Positions 42,144 through 53,229 are shown, counted from the first letter of the stretch. The stretch is 64,000 nucleotides of DNA from Naumovozyma dairenensis CBS 421 (GCF_000227115.2 NC_016484.1:1-64000); one strand, 5' to 3'. A program made the numbers and translations. The notes: generated by a model not told the origin, from the sequence alone.

Positions 42144-42944
42144 TCAAAGATTTTTCTTTTGTAATTCTAAGACTACCGGAGGTAAACTTGTAATATTATT
42201 AGCTGGACAATATCCCAATTCTTTCAATTCCTTCTCCATAATACTTCTAACTTTTTCACTAAACGCAGTAATATCTTCCTTTTTCAAACCTTTTGTAGGG
42301 ATTGGTTTCAATACTTTGACAATCATACAACCGGAATTGAAAGTTTTCCATTTGTGACTCAATAGAGAACTGGTATTAGCCACTACTACTGGTACGATAG
42401 GCAATTCACCTTGTTGAGCCAAATGGAAGGCACCTTTTTTAAAGGGTAGCATATGCAACTCAGTACTATAAGATCTGGTTCCCTCGGGGAAAATACACAC
42501 AGCTCTCTTGTTTTTCTTGATATTTGTTAAGCTGTTATTCAAAGTAGTGACACTCTTAGTTCTATCAGTTCTATCTAAAAATACTGTGCCACTTAATGAC
42601 ATGAACCAACCTAAAATGGGAGCACGTTTCAAGGCACCTTTAGCGGTAACTGTACAACCAGGTGGGAAAGTTTTACCAATCATTAATACATCTAATTCAG
42701 ATTGATGATTAGAGATTAAAACGTATGGTAATTTGGATAAGTTTTCCTCACCAATGATTTTCACGTCAATACCCATACCATATTTCATTAAGGTGTAATA
42801 AAATCTTGCAGTTAGATATTGAGATAGATGTTGTTTCCCAATTATTGTACAAAGAATTGATACGATAATACCATAAATGGCAGCAATTGAAAGGATAACA
42901 AGTGCTAAGGTGCATCTTAGATAATATAAAACATTTAACCCCAT
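42144..42944 (-). CDS. SLC1: 1-acyl-sn-glycerol-3-phosphate acyltransferase
   Basis: The 266-residue product makes phosphatidic acid from lysophosphatidic acid at the endoplasmic reticulum and lipid droplets, an early step of phospholipid and triacylglycerol synthesis. It has an N-terminal hydrophobic region of one or two helices (residues 5-32), the acyltransferase motif I NHQSELD (about 78-84), motif II around FLDRTDR, motif III FPEGTRS (about 153-159), and motif IV LPIVPVVVANTS. It follows S. cerevisiae Slc1 (303 residues) closely but lacks the last ~35 residues, a Lys/Ser-rich tail. It lies between GUT2 and IMP2', which are adjacent in S. cerevisiae; SLC1 there is YDL052C. Confidence 0.92.
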   Translation of the reverse strand: MGLNVLYYLRCTLALVILSIAAIYGIIVSILCTIIGKQHLSQYLTARFYYTLMKYGMGIDVKIIGEENLSKLPYVLISNHQSELDVLMIGKTFPPGCTVTAKGALKRAPILGWFMSLSGTVFLDRTDRTKSVTTLNNSLTNIKKNKRAVCIFPEGTRSYSTELHMLPFKKGAFHLAQQGELPIVPVVVANTSSLLSHKWKTFNSGCMIVKVLKPIPTKGLKKEDITAFSEKVRSIMEKELKELGYCPANNITSLPPVVLELQKKNL

Positions 42945-43490
42945 CTCTATTAGAAATTCTCCTCCTTTTAATTATGCTGCTCGTTAGGGTACTTTCTCAA
43001 AGAAATAAGAAAGGAAAACAATTGAATCAAATTAACGAATAAAATAAGTTTAAGAATATAAGAGTAACAATTTCCAATCCTAATATGAAATATGATTGCA
43101 ATCATAGTTTAGTAGCTGTTGAGTACATGCGTATTACTCTATCCAGCTCTCTGGCTGTATTGTTAGAATTGAACAACCAAAAAATACTTAAAAAATGTTA
43201 CCCTGACAACTGATTAGAAGTTATACAATATCTTATCTTATCTTATTCCTAACCATACATACACCAACATGTAATGGCTAATGCTAATGAATGAATGTTG
43301 GAGGAGAGTACTTTAACGTAATGTGCGTAATAATTCTGTATAATGAATAAGATATGTGCATACATATGTATATATTTATATATAAGTTGTAAAAAAAGCA
43401 TTTGAAAAAGCCCTTTTTTTGACAGATGTTCAAGTGGCACTTCTCTGTATCTACGAACATGCCTATTTTTAATCGGAAATTCCCTTACGT
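42945..43490. other. SLC1 upstream region
   Basis: 546 bp between the SLC1 start and the IMP2' stop. It holds a TATCTTATCTTATC short repeat near 43230 and TATA-rich sequence near 43370. No gene seen; the ORF at 43249-43440 has no support. Confidence 0.5.
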
Positions 43491-44951
43491 TTAGCTTCTT
43501 TTCAATTTCTTACGAATGACTAAAGTGGGAACTGAGCAAACAAAATTTTGTAACGTTGATAAGATAATTGTCAAAGAACATGCAATGGAAACTGGTTTTA
43601 GACCATGTATCATTTCATTTAATAAATGTTTTGGGTATGGATGAGTCAATGATAAAATGATCACATCCAGATCATCAATGACAGCACTGACACAATCAAA
43701 CATATGCATCACATGTTTCCTTACTCTCCCTACGTTCTCTTGCATTAATTTCTCATTCGCCACTTTGGAAGATTCCCAATGCACTATATATAATGTGTCT
43801 CCGTTATTCAATACAGCTCCCATCATATATGTTAATGCATATGTGGATTCGCTGGATAGATCAGTATAAAGGATGTAACATCGACCAGCAGGTTTCATGG
43901 GATCAAAATCCATACTTGCACCTTTCCCCTTCGTTAGCAATTGCATGGCTCGAATATAACCACCGTCCAAAGTAGTAAAGTTTACACCTTCATTCTCTTT
44001 ACCTTTAATAGACTCTTCATATTTAGCAATCCAAGGCTTGGCAGTGTCCAAAATATCATTAATACTGGAACAAAAATTGGGTAAAACTTTCATACCAAGG
44101 TCATAGTTGAAAGCTTCATCGATTTCCACATCATTTTCAATGTCACTTACTTGTTCTTCATCAGATTCTTCATCACTCTCATCTTCGTCATCATCTTCAT
44201 CATCTTCATCACTATCAGTGTCTGTAACATCTTCTTCCTCTTCTTCTTCTTCTTCAGTCTGTTCATCATCAGTCTCACTTCTTTTCTTTTTCAAATTTTT
44301 TTGTTCTTTTAATTCATTTTTCTTTTTCTTTTTATTATATTTGGCAATATTTTCATTCAAGTTTTGTAATCTCATAGAAGGATCTTGTCTTAACACAGTC
44401 CATTTCAAAAACTCTTCTTCTCTAATCCTACTTGAAGCTCTTGATCTTGATCTAGATCGTGACGTACTTAATGAACCCCCAATCCTTCTATTGGACCTCT
44501 CCATATTATTATTCGTATTGTTGTTTGGATTTGCATTCGTATTTACATTTGCATGAGTTGTAGAATTCTTTATACGACTTCTACCTCTTTCAATTTCTTC
44601 AGCATCAAATTGAACAGCTGTAGTGGGTGTTGTCATACCTATATTGGCAGCCGTAACACTAACTGGTGAATCTGCTGTAACGGTAAGACTAGTCTTGGGA
44701 CTCAAGTTAGCCATTTGATCTGCTGTCGAATCTATATGGGAGATATTGATAGATGGAGGTGGTTGAAGATCAGAGGTAGAAGTAGTGGGTGAATCTATAA
44801 TGGTATCGTCATTTTTCGCATCTTTCATTAGTTTAGTTTCTGATCCCTCAGGGGTAGTTAACAATATACTTCTTTTGTTTATTCCAGGACCTCCGAGACT
44901 TTTGTTGTTATCATTATCAGCATCTCTGCTGGCATTATTATTTGTGTTCAT
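43491..44951 (-). CDS. IMP2': Imp2'-like stress/carbon-source regulator
   Basis: The 486-residue product ends in a well-conserved domain of about 200 residues. This starts at EEQVSDIENDVEIDEAFNYD and includes MKVLPNFCSSIND, DGGYIRAMQLLTKG, RCYILYTDLSSES and LSLTHPYPKHLLNEMIHGLKPV, resembling the universal stress protein fold. EEFLKWTVLRQDPSMRL and the acidic run after it match S. cerevisiae Imp2' (YIL154C, 346 residues), which affects maltose/galactose use, ion balance and DNA-damage resistance. The first 180 residues are Asn/Thr/Ser-rich, and a Lys-rich segment plus a long Glu/Asp tract (about 235-275) account for the extra length. The GUT2 side and RRD1 side neighbours agree with YIL155C-YIL154C-YIL153W. 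Confidence 0.85.
   Translation of the reverse strand: MNTNNNASRDADNDNNKSLGGPGINKRSILLTTPEGSETKLMKDAKNDDTIIDSPTTSTSDLQPPPSINISHIDSTADQMANLSPKTSLTVTADSPVSVTAANIGMTTPTTAVQFDAEEIERGRSRIKNSTTHANVNTNANPNNNTNNNMERSNRRIGGSLSTSRSRSRSRASSRIREEEFLKWTVLRQDPSMRLQNLNENIAKYNKKKKKNELKEQKNLKKKRSETDDEQTEEEEEEEEDVTDTDSDEDDEDDDEDESDEESDEEQVSDIENDVEIDEAFNYDLGMKVLPNFCSSINDILDTAKPWIAKYEESIKGKENEGVNFTTLDGGYIRAMQLLTKGKGASMDFDPMKPAGRCYILYTDLSSESTYALTYMMGAVLNNGDTLYIVHWESSKVANEKLMQENVGRVRKHVMHMFDCVSAVIDDLDVIILSLTHPYPKHLLNEMIHGLKPVSIACSLTIILSTLQNFVCSVPTLVIRKKLKRS
44150..44250. repeat. Trinucleotide-rich acidic tract in IMP2'
   Basis: Runs of TCT/TTC/TCA on the plus strand encode a mixed Glu/Asp tract on the minus strand. 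The opposite strand shows a false poly-Ser ORF (44107-44556). Confidence 0.75.
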
Positions 44952-46046
44952 GATGCGGAAAGACTATCCTTGTTCGGGGAAGTTATGAGATCTTGTTTCA
45001 AAGAATCGTCCAATCAACGAATAGGAATACAATGGTTTGTTATCTATCTTTCCTTTGTTCAATAATAGTTGGGAACAAGATCGTTGGAACTCCTTGTAAC
45101 GTTCGTTACTTATTTGCTTTTGCTTGAGCCCTTAAAACCTGTGCGACAAAATTATGTACTGTAAATGATGTTTTATATATAACGGTTACATAGTCTATAT
45201 ATCTGCATGTCTCTACGTATATATTGCTTCAATAATAATGAATAGTTGGCGCCGCGTCGTTGATTTTCGTTGACGGCGCGAGAAGAGAAAATTGTAAAAA
45301 TGTAAAAACTCTGAGTGTTTAAATTGAATTAAGAAGGTCACCTTCACCCACCACCCGAGGTAGTTCTCCACTACATACATACGTATTTATGACAATGGTG
45401 ATGATCTCAGGTCAATTGCCACATATCTTGTAATGGTTTCTTAATAACTTTCTTAATGTCCAATTGACAATATTTTGTTTCAGGCCGCTTTCATGGTGAG
45501 TTTTTTTAGCTGGTCCATACATCTCACCTCACCTCACCTCGACACTTGTGCTATTTCTAGTACTAGTAACACTGATGACATCTGGGCGAAGGGTGCCTTA
45601 TCCAGCCATCATGATGATATGAGAATGAGAGGTACATAAGTATATTTGCATATAGTTATATACTACCCATAATTCTCTGAATTTTGTCTTTGAATAAATT
45701 TGCACAATTTGTTCGTAAAGGGCGCATATATCCCTAATCTATTTCTATTTTGGTGCCTTGGATACAATCTTTTAATCATATAAAGAGTTATTTACACATA
45801 TCCTATATTCGAAAGAAGATCTTTGCCAGATATGCTCCTGCATATTTACTTATACATTATCTACTTGTGACCATATAATGTCTCAACTCATGTATGTAAC
45901 GTCACTTCCCTCCATTCCGCGACGCCCTTTTAACATCTTGATGCAGTGAAATGTTTAAGAATTATCATGATGCAAGCAATTGTTGATTTAAACTGCCAAA
46001 GGAGCAACGTTATCAAAAAAAATAACCGAATACTTAAGCAGATATT
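44952..46046. other. 1.1-kb divergent intergenic region
   Basis: Shared 5' flank of IMP2' and RRD1. It contains a GC-rich imperfect hairpin around 45249-45281 (GCGC..CGTC pairing with GACGGCGC) and a CTCAC repeat near 45525-45540 (CTCACCTCACCTCACCTC). No ORF or RNA gene seen. Confidence 0.5.
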
Positions 46047-47441
46047 ATGTCACACAAGATACATAAACCCACACCAATCTACCTCCTGGATTTGAAAGCT
46101 ACCAACTTTTCATTACCTGTAAAGAGAATTTTCGATTCTCAAACAACTCAAGATTTCCAATCATCCATCGCCCTTCAAAGGCTTAGATTCTTTCTACAAC
46201 GATATATAGAACTAGTCGCCAATGTTGAAATACCACCGCACCCAGATAGTTATGTCTCTGAAATATTAATGGTCAACTCCATAATACATCTATTGAACGA
46301 GCTCTCCACAATTGTTCAAGATACTCCCCCTTTGAAAGGTCCAAGAAGATATGGTAATTTAGCATGTAGAGATTGGCATAGTAAGATAGAAGTTGAATTA
46401 CCAAAACTATTAGAGAAAGCCATTCCCTCTCCAGATTTACAGCCTAGTATTATTGAATTGAATTATTATATCGCCAATAGTTTCGGGTCTTCTACAAGAT
46501 TAGATTATGGTACTGGTCATGAATTATCATTCATGGCTTTCATCGCTGCCTTAGATATGCTTGGTTTGTTCCCAGATCTAACAGGGAAAGATCTTCTTAT
46601 AATGTTCAACGCATACTATTCTTTAGTACGAGAATTGATCCTAACATATACATTGGAACCAGCTGGTTCTCATGGAGTATGGGGGCTTGATGATCACTTC
46701 CATTTAGCTTACATTCTAGGGAGTTCACAATGGTTAAATAATGCTCCATTGACACCAAAGGAGATTACAAATTCAAGATTAGTAAAAGATTATTCTACAA
46801 AAAATTTATATTGTCAATGCATTGAGTTTGTTCTTACAGTCAAATCCGGTCCATTCGCCGAACATTCACCGATACTATATGATATATCGACATCCGTCTC
46901 TGCTTGGAGAAAAGTTCAAAGAGGATTAATTAAAATGTATATGGACGAGGTATTGAATAAATTCCCCGTTGTACAACATTTTTGGTTTGGTACAGGATTT
47001 TATCCATGGATAAATTTTCAAACATTGAGAGAACTACCAGTATATGAACATTCCCCAGAAGATGATGATAACAATAACAATAATAATAACAATAATAATA
47101 ACCTAGTACAACGATCTTCAAGTTCGACATCAACGGTAACTTCAAGGCCATTACCACATACCTCTACTGCGTTTCCACAATCATCAGGACGAATGGGTTC
47201 AACAAAATTACCGTCAATGATGGGATCTATGACTTCACCATCCACAAGGCAGATCGGAGGTATGACCGCTGCAACAACTACTACAAAAATGGCACGCACA
47301 ACAATGCCACCTCCTACAACAAATTTCTTAACTCGTCCTATGCATCCATCAAATACTAGAACTACACGAGATGGAACCAGTTCCATTCGATCTAATGTCA
47401 ATACTAATACCATTAACAAAAATTTGAAGAATTCGCAATGA
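46047..47441 (+). CDS. RRD1: PP2A phosphatase activator (PTPA), Rrd1-like
   Basis: The 464-residue product has a full PTPA domain at about residues 10-338. This peptidyl-prolyl isomerase activates PP2A-like phosphatases such as Sit4 and acts in the rapamycin/TOR response. Landmark segments are GNLACRDWHSK, FGSSTRLDYGTGHELSF, AGSHGVWGLDDH and HFWFGTGFYPW. The remaining ~125 residues are low complexity: a run of about twelve Asn starting near 344, then Ser/Thr/Met-rich sequence with GxM repeats. S. cerevisiae Rrd1 (YIL153W) has 393 residues and Rrd2 358, so the tail is long. Synteny with IMP2' selects Rrd1 over Rrd2. Confidence 0.88.
   Translation: MSHKIHKPTPIYLLDLKATNFSLPVKRIFDSQTTQDFQSSIALQRLRFFLQRYIELVANVEIPPHPDSYVSEILMVNSIIHLLNELSTIVQDTPPLKGPRRYGNLACRDWHSKIEVELPKLLEKAIPSPDLQPSIIELNYYIANSFGSSTRLDYGTGHELSFMAFIAALDMLGLFPDLTGKDLLIMFNAYYSLVRELILTYTLEPAGSHGVWGLDDHFHLAYILGSSQWLNNAPLTPKEITNSRLVKDYSTKNLYCQCIEFVLTVKSGPFAEHSPILYDISTSVSAWRKVQRGLIKMYMDEVLNKFPVVQHFWFGTGFYPWINFQTLRELPVYEHSPEDDDNNNNNNNNNNNLVQRSSSSTSTVTSRPLPHTSTAFPQSSGRMGSTKLPSMMGSMTSPSTRQIGGMTAATTTTKMARTTMPPPTTNFLTRPMHPSNTRTTRDGTSSIRSNVNTNTINKNLKNSQ
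47070..47102 (+). repeat. AAC/AAT codon repeat (poly-Asn)
   Basis: About eleven to twelve consecutive Asn codons in the RRD1 C-terminal tail. Confidence 0.85.
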
Positions 47442-47566
47442 TCATATTGCAAGACATAACTTTACTCGTATATATTCTAGAAAAAGTAGGTATAGTTAAC
47501 ATAAAATGCGATCTCTTATTGTTTTTTTCATATTACTACTATTCAGGTTCTGTATCTTAATATTTA

Positions 47567-48556
47567 TTATTTAGTGTTTGAGTATTTATGAACAGCATCA
47601 GATATTTGCTTAATATCATTTGGAGTTGTTCTACAACATCCACCGATAATACGAGCACCAGCTTTCAAATATCTTTCTACGACTTCGTCCCAACTCATAT
47701 AAGTTTCATCATTTGGTGGCAACCAAATTTTCTTCACAGTGTCATAAACTTCACCACTATTTGGATAAACAATTAAGGGTAAATCAGGTAAGTTTGAATG
47801 GATAGAATCAAGGATATCAGGGGAATGTGCCAAACTAACACAATTTATCCCTAAAAGCACTAAATTTGGATTCAATTTATCACTGAGCGAATTGATTATA
47901 TCTGCCACTTGACTCATCGTGGTACCATCTCGTAATACACCATTTTCATGAACAGAAAGTCCAATATAGAATGGTTTGGGTAAAATATCTGTACCCCAAG
48001 ATAGTATAGTTTTCAATTCATATACATTAGGGATAGTTTCAAATCCAATGATATCCAAATCATCATTTTGAACAAAATTGACCAATTGTGGTTTAAAATA
48101 TTCATAATAATCGATTAACTCTGGATGTTCACCGTAATTCCCTGTAAATTCTGAACAAATATGTGCACCCCAAGGACCAATACAACCAATTAGATATTTA
48201 TTTTCACCTATGCAATCTCTTGAGAAGTTAACAATTCTAGTCAATAATTCATCATATTCTTTCAGAGTTTTAATATTTGTATTTTCAGAAACAGATTTGA
48301 AACTAGTTTGATATGTGGTAGTCATTAAGATTTCAGCACCTGCTTCAAGGAAATCATTAAACATTTGTTTAACAATTTCACGATCTTTAGAAGATTGACC
48401 AGACCAAAAGGAATCATTAACGAATGGAATAGTGGACCAAACTGGATTGGCAACATTAATACCACGATTTTCAAGTTCTGTACCTTGGCCGCCGTCTAAG
48501 ATCAAGATTTTCTTTGGATTTTCTGATAAATAATCTTTGATAGGTTGACGAGTCAT
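47567..48556 (-). CDS. MHT1: Homocysteine S-methyltransferase, Mht1-like
   Basis: The 329-residue enzyme methylates homocysteine to methionine using S-methylmethionine or AdoMet, so it recycles these donors in the cytosol. It has the opening motif LILDGGQGTELENRGIN, TTTYQTSF, IGCIGPWGAH, FETIPN and the zinc-binding cysteines in GINCVS (C239) and GGCCRT (C307, C308). The start chosen is the ATG at 48554-48556, giving MTRQPIKDYLSENP, which aligns with Mht1. A longer frame to 48622 would start at TTG. The sequence is nearer Mht1 (324 residues) than Sam4 (325) as I recall them, but the two are close. Converges with RRD1 across only 125 bp. In S. cerevisiae neither paralogue lies on chromosome IX. 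Confidence 0.88.
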   Translation of the reverse strand: MTRQPIKDYLSENPKKILILDGGQGTELENRGINVANPVWSTIPFVNDSFWSGQSSKDREIVKQMFNDFLEAGAEILMTTTYQTSFKSVSENTNIKTLKEYDELLTRIVNFSRDCIGENKYLIGCIGPWGAHICSEFTGNYGEHPELIDYYEYFKPQLVNFVQNDDLDIIGFETIPNVYELKTILSWGTDILPKPFYIGLSVHENGVLRDGTTMSQVADIINSLSDKLNPNLVLLGINCVSLAHSPDILDSIHSNLPDLPLIVYPNSGEVYDTVKKIWLPPNDETYMSWDEVVERYLKAGARIIGGCCRTTPNDIKQISDAVHKYSNTK

Positions 48557-50476
48557 TATACTATTATTATTCTTTTTGTAGTTTTGGGACCTTTTATTGT
48601 GCAATTGAGAGGAAGATATCAAGAGAGGAAGAGTTGATGCTTACATGCTGGGAAACAAAATGTCTTACGTAAGGGTGGTTGTTATATGGCTTGAACGTCT
48701 CGAGCTATTTGATCGTCAAGCAAGGCTGGATACACACTTGCTACCGTGTATTTTTTATTCAGCTAAATCTAAGGGGTGTTTGGGGTCTCTCCCTCCCTCT
48801 CTGTAAAATGATTAAATTTAAACGGAACTTTTCCTTGCTCCAATATTCAGGAAAAAATATGCCTCATTTTTGTTAGGGCTGGAATCGCTTTTGGCTTAGC
48901 TTTTTAAAACGTATTTCTGCGCACAAACAAACCTTTTTTATTACGTTTTTAAGTTACACCCAAACCTTACATACTCAAGAAAAACTTAATTTAGGGAAAA
49001 GAACAATATCATTTTTCACCCCGAGTCATATTCAAGGTGGCCAGGTCTTGTATATTTCCGTAGAAGGCTGCCGAACCAAAACGTCGCAGTTTTTGGCGGG
49101 GCCAAATTGATTGACGCTGAACGGCACTGGCGCTGTACCATTCCCATATCTTTTAGAGAAACTCTGTCACTCAGCTATTTTAATGCAGTAAACTGATAGT
49201 TGGCGGTACATTTTACCTTGAAAAGCAATATAAACATGAATGTTTTATGGTAACACAGGAATAGATTAGGTTTAATGTATCATCCTATCTCGATTTTAAT
49301 TCAATGCCCCTGCTAGTATATAGAAATCCTACACCAAATAATTTCTTAATCTTTAAAATATTTGCATCCTTCCGTGCCAATATATGTGTGTGATATTTAA
49401 ACAGTGCTTCAACCTTAACTATTACCTACTATACGCAAAATATTTACAACTCCCTAGAGGCTAAAGTTGCCAGGTAACTGGTCTATTCATCACAAAACCC
49501 AGTATTTGTCACCAGCAACTGGGATGACAACAGAATAAGATAATTGAAGATAGTCGGTAATAATTTATTGGTACTCATCTATACGTAATACCATCGTATT
49601 TCTTAACTAATGTACGAGTGGTAAGATAAAAATAATATTATTGGTACCGCTAAAATATGTATTATGCGTGTACCAATAACCGCGGTGGTGACACTGTCAG
49701 ACATAACCATGTCTGCAATGTAATCTTGTGAATACATATTCCTTTTGTCGTTATGTTGTTATGATTGTATTCTTTTCTTTTTAAGTGGTTGATTACTTGA
49801 TTACTTAACTCTTATATAAGCTTTACATGCAAGATATACATCTCTAAGAAAATAGCCTCTTTCTTAATATATTCCTTGCAAGGTTCTTACGTTTCGTCGA
49901 GATACTGAACGCGGCTCCTTTGGGCATACCGTATCTAATACTTGTCGCAGTTACCACAACTCTCTTACCACCAAAGTAGGTACAACTAGCGTTGCTACTC
50001 CCCCAATTAGGGTGAAAAATGAAAATAGGGCATAAATAGAAGAAGTAATGGTCAACACCTAATTATAAAAGAACAAATTTTTGACCTAATTAAAATAAGT
50101 CTTCCCTATGAGGCTTAAATAAAAACAAAAAGATTTGAACTCATGGAATAAATTTGGCATATCAGTAGTAAAATCTATAAGATAGATAAAAATATATACA
50201 ATGTAAATAATAGAAGACTGAAAGTGAAATCAAATGACAAAATCTATGACTTAGAAAGATATCCTTGTCAGGGAAATTTGAATATAAAGTCTTTATTAGA
50301 AGTAGGCTTTCCATCGTCTCATCTGCTAATTATGACGGTTTTGCCCGTAATATCTTCCCGCAGTTGAAAAACTTTCCTCAAGCATTAACAGAAGTTACAC
50401 CAAGTGATAGAAGTATATTCCTGATGGCAGGCCATAGTTCCAGATGTTACGTTACTGTAGGTTATTCAATCCAATC

Positions 50477-50492
50477 CAGTGTATCTACACTG
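50477..50492. repeat. Short palindrome
   Basis: CAGTGTA and TACACTG are separated by TC: 7-bp perfect arms inside the gene desert. Confidence 0.7.
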
Positions 50493-51582
50493 TGTCACAG
50501 TATATTCTACAGTTTGCACCTAGCAGTAGACAGGTTATGTGAGGTAGGTGTATTATTAAGAAATTCAAAATAAACAAGCTCGATAAAATTTTATAGAATA
50601 TTTTTCGGCGACCAATAGGGAAGGGTTGACGAATTTGAAAACTTTTGCCCGTCAAATTTGGAGAAATACCTACGGCTATTTGTTACGGCGCGTACCAACC
50701 CATGTTCAACCTACAGGGTTACTCTACGTATCTAATAAATATAATCCCGTACGGAAGATCTAATCGTACTCCATGTTAGTCTATTTGAACGAAGAGTATG
50801 ATCCTTCTTGTTCTAAAGACAAAGCATCCGCGACCTCCATTACGGGTACTAAATATCCGTAATCTTGTGGGCGGGTAATAGAATCGAATATTCGAGATTC
50901 AGTTAAGTACGTACATTCTTACGGAAGAAACTTTACTTGTGTCCCAAGCTAATTTTTAGCGGTGTCTTTCGCGCAAAGACGCCCCATCTGATTTATTTCA
51001 GGTAAAAAGCTCATTTCCGTGTTTTTTTGACACTATGTCTATTATTACACTTAATCTGAGTATCTTTAAGAAGAATGAACTTCTTTAGGCGTTTCTGTCG
51101 AGCAATAAATAATTTTTCTCGCTCCTTCTTCAACAGAACGACGTACCTACCGTACGTAAGCACATAATATGAAACGATGCTAACAAACATGCGTAGGTAG
51201 GGCCTATGCTAAGCTGGGGAACGATCAGTACCCAAATACCACCATATATAAAAAGTTAAAAGTCAAAAAAAGAGAAGCTAACGGTGTGATAATTGTTTGC
51301 TTGGCATTGTAAGCAGGTCTGAGACGGATTAGGATCAATGAATTGAAAAAACTAGGATTGGGAGAAACTTTTTTGAGAGAAAGGTAGGGTAGATATCAAA
51401 ATTTACGGATTGATAATAGGGTTTGCTATTTCTGGTCATGGAGTGGGGCAAAGATTGAAAGAAAACATGAACAAATACTGATCGTATAACATGAAATTTT
51501 AATGTTTCTGTATAGATTATATAATAAAAAAAAAGGATTGGATTAGAAGTGATTTTGGGTTAGGATTGGATTGAAAAATTTA

Positions 51583-51634
51583 AAAAAACGTAGGTTAGGC
51601 CCAAAATCAAAAAACGTAGGTTAGGCCCAAAATC
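51583..51634. repeat. Exact 26-bp tandem duplication
   Basis: A 26-bp unit at 51583-51608, beginning AAAAAACGTAGGTTAGGCCC, is repeated without change at 51609-51634. A related sequence in inverted sense (GATTTTGGGTTAGG) lies at 51551-51564. Confidence 0.9.
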
Positions 51635-53229
51635 CCTTAGGATTGCCAAAAAATCCTATCGTTCCCAGGCCTGATTGTAAGGCATTTCTTAAGATGAAAA
51701 CTTCATGGAATGGCAGTTTTCATTCTCCCTCATTTAGGTTGGGGTTTTGACAACGCACCAACTTGGTACGCTGTTTTACTGTTAGAAACGAATAGAGGAA
51801 AGTACGTACCGGGTGGGATAGGTGCTGGACCACCTAGGTACATACCAATGTTACACTGTCTATGCCCTGATTAGCAATCGAGAACAATAGGTGTACGTGA
51901 ACATCTCCAGATCTAATCCGTACACCCTTGTCTTGGAAACTTTTTTACCTTTTCGCTAAACGGGAGAACGTTTTCTGGCGACGTTATTCATCCTCGGTGC
52001 GTTTTCCTTAGTTCCCACTGGATCTCAGCGATTTGAAGGAAACACAGTGGAGATTGGACATTGTTTTCAAGTAAACATTATGTGTCTTCCCCGTGTTACT
52101 AGTCGTATAATCATTCCAGTATATTAACCGGAGACATGAAGTGGGAGTAATAAAGTTAAATTGAGCAACTATGCTTGTTCTCAGAACATTCCATGCGACC
52201 AGGTGTGAAAAGAACATGGGGTTAAGACTAAAACAATAAAGGGTTGACAGCGTGTGTTTTTGGAAACAAATGTAGGTTAGGGTAGAGTAAAGGGTAGAAG
52301 GATTATGTAAATAATCTTATCGACTGACAACGGGATTTCTACACACCGTACTTAAATTAACTAAACAAACTAATTACAAAAGACACCAACATTCACTAAA
52401 ATTCTAGGAATAAATTCTTTCCACTATATTATTTTATAAAAAAACATTTTTGCTTAGGCCTAACACTGTTTCTTAGCATTTTTCTTCGAAGCATCCTTAG
52501 CGCAAGTAATTGTAGAATCATTGTCAAAAGAGACAGTCGAATGCTTTCCGAAAAATAGGTGATGATGGAAAAATCTCTACTCAGTACGACTGATTGAGAT
52601 AAGAAAAACAGTCAGTTAGATGTAAAATTGTCGACTTCGTGATTTTTTGGTATGTAAACTAGGGTACAAAATAGGGTAAGGATTTTATAGAACGGTTTCA
52701 AAGAAGAAAATGTGGGTGCTTGAATAGGACTGGGTAGAAAAATATCCTTACGCGTCCCATGCCTGCGCCTTTCTCGACTGTCCGTCTCGTTGAGTCAGTG
52801 AAAGAATACTTGTTTGTGAAAAAATAAGGATTTACATGCAAGTGCCAAAATGGAGACAACAACGTGGAAAAGATTCGGCGTACACAAGAGCTAAATCCTT
52901 GGGAAACAATTTTTCTCAAGAAAATGTACTCGGATATGGTGAATTGTCATGTACCAAAAAATATGGTTCTCGTAAACTAAATTTCAGATTCGTTTACTAT
53001 ATTTCCCAAACTGGGAAATCGGAGGTACGATTTTGATCAGAGGAAAAAATTGACGAAGATGATATAATTAGTCAACAAATATTTCGCGTTCTCATTGCAG
53101 TACAGGATATATATACTGGCTGGTCTAATTGAGAAATATGGTCTCAAAAATTGCGAGAATATATGTTTTAGCCAACTTACAACAAGTTTAGTCGAAAGTA
53201 GCACCGATCAGCATTATATTATTTACACA

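Larger units (their letters stand above)
48557..53229. other. 4.7-kb gene desert
   Basis: No coding frame with support lies between MHT1 and the GPI-protein gene; ORFs at 48679, 50265, 52008, 52698 and 52836 lack family features, and most lack a usable ATG. It holds an exact 26-bp tandem repeat at 51583-51634 and several short palindromes: CAGTGTA-TC-TACACTG at 50477-50492 and GTCTTT-CGCGC-AAAGAC near 50962. GGTTAGG-type words recur, and a TATATAAA box lies near 51245. I searched by eye for RNase P, SRP, spliceosomal, U3 and telomerase RNA hallmarks and saw none. Confidence 0.45.

Noticed and set aside
44107..44556. Poly-Ser ORF on the plus strand
   Set aside because: It is the complement of the acidic and Lys-rich tracts of IMP2'.
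48557..48622. 22-residue extension of MHT1
   Set aside because: It begins at TTG; the ATG at 48554-48556 aligns with the family start.
51583..52290. GGTTAGG words as telomere-like repeats
   Set aside because: They are scattered and irregular, with no array; they do not match a yeast telomere unit.
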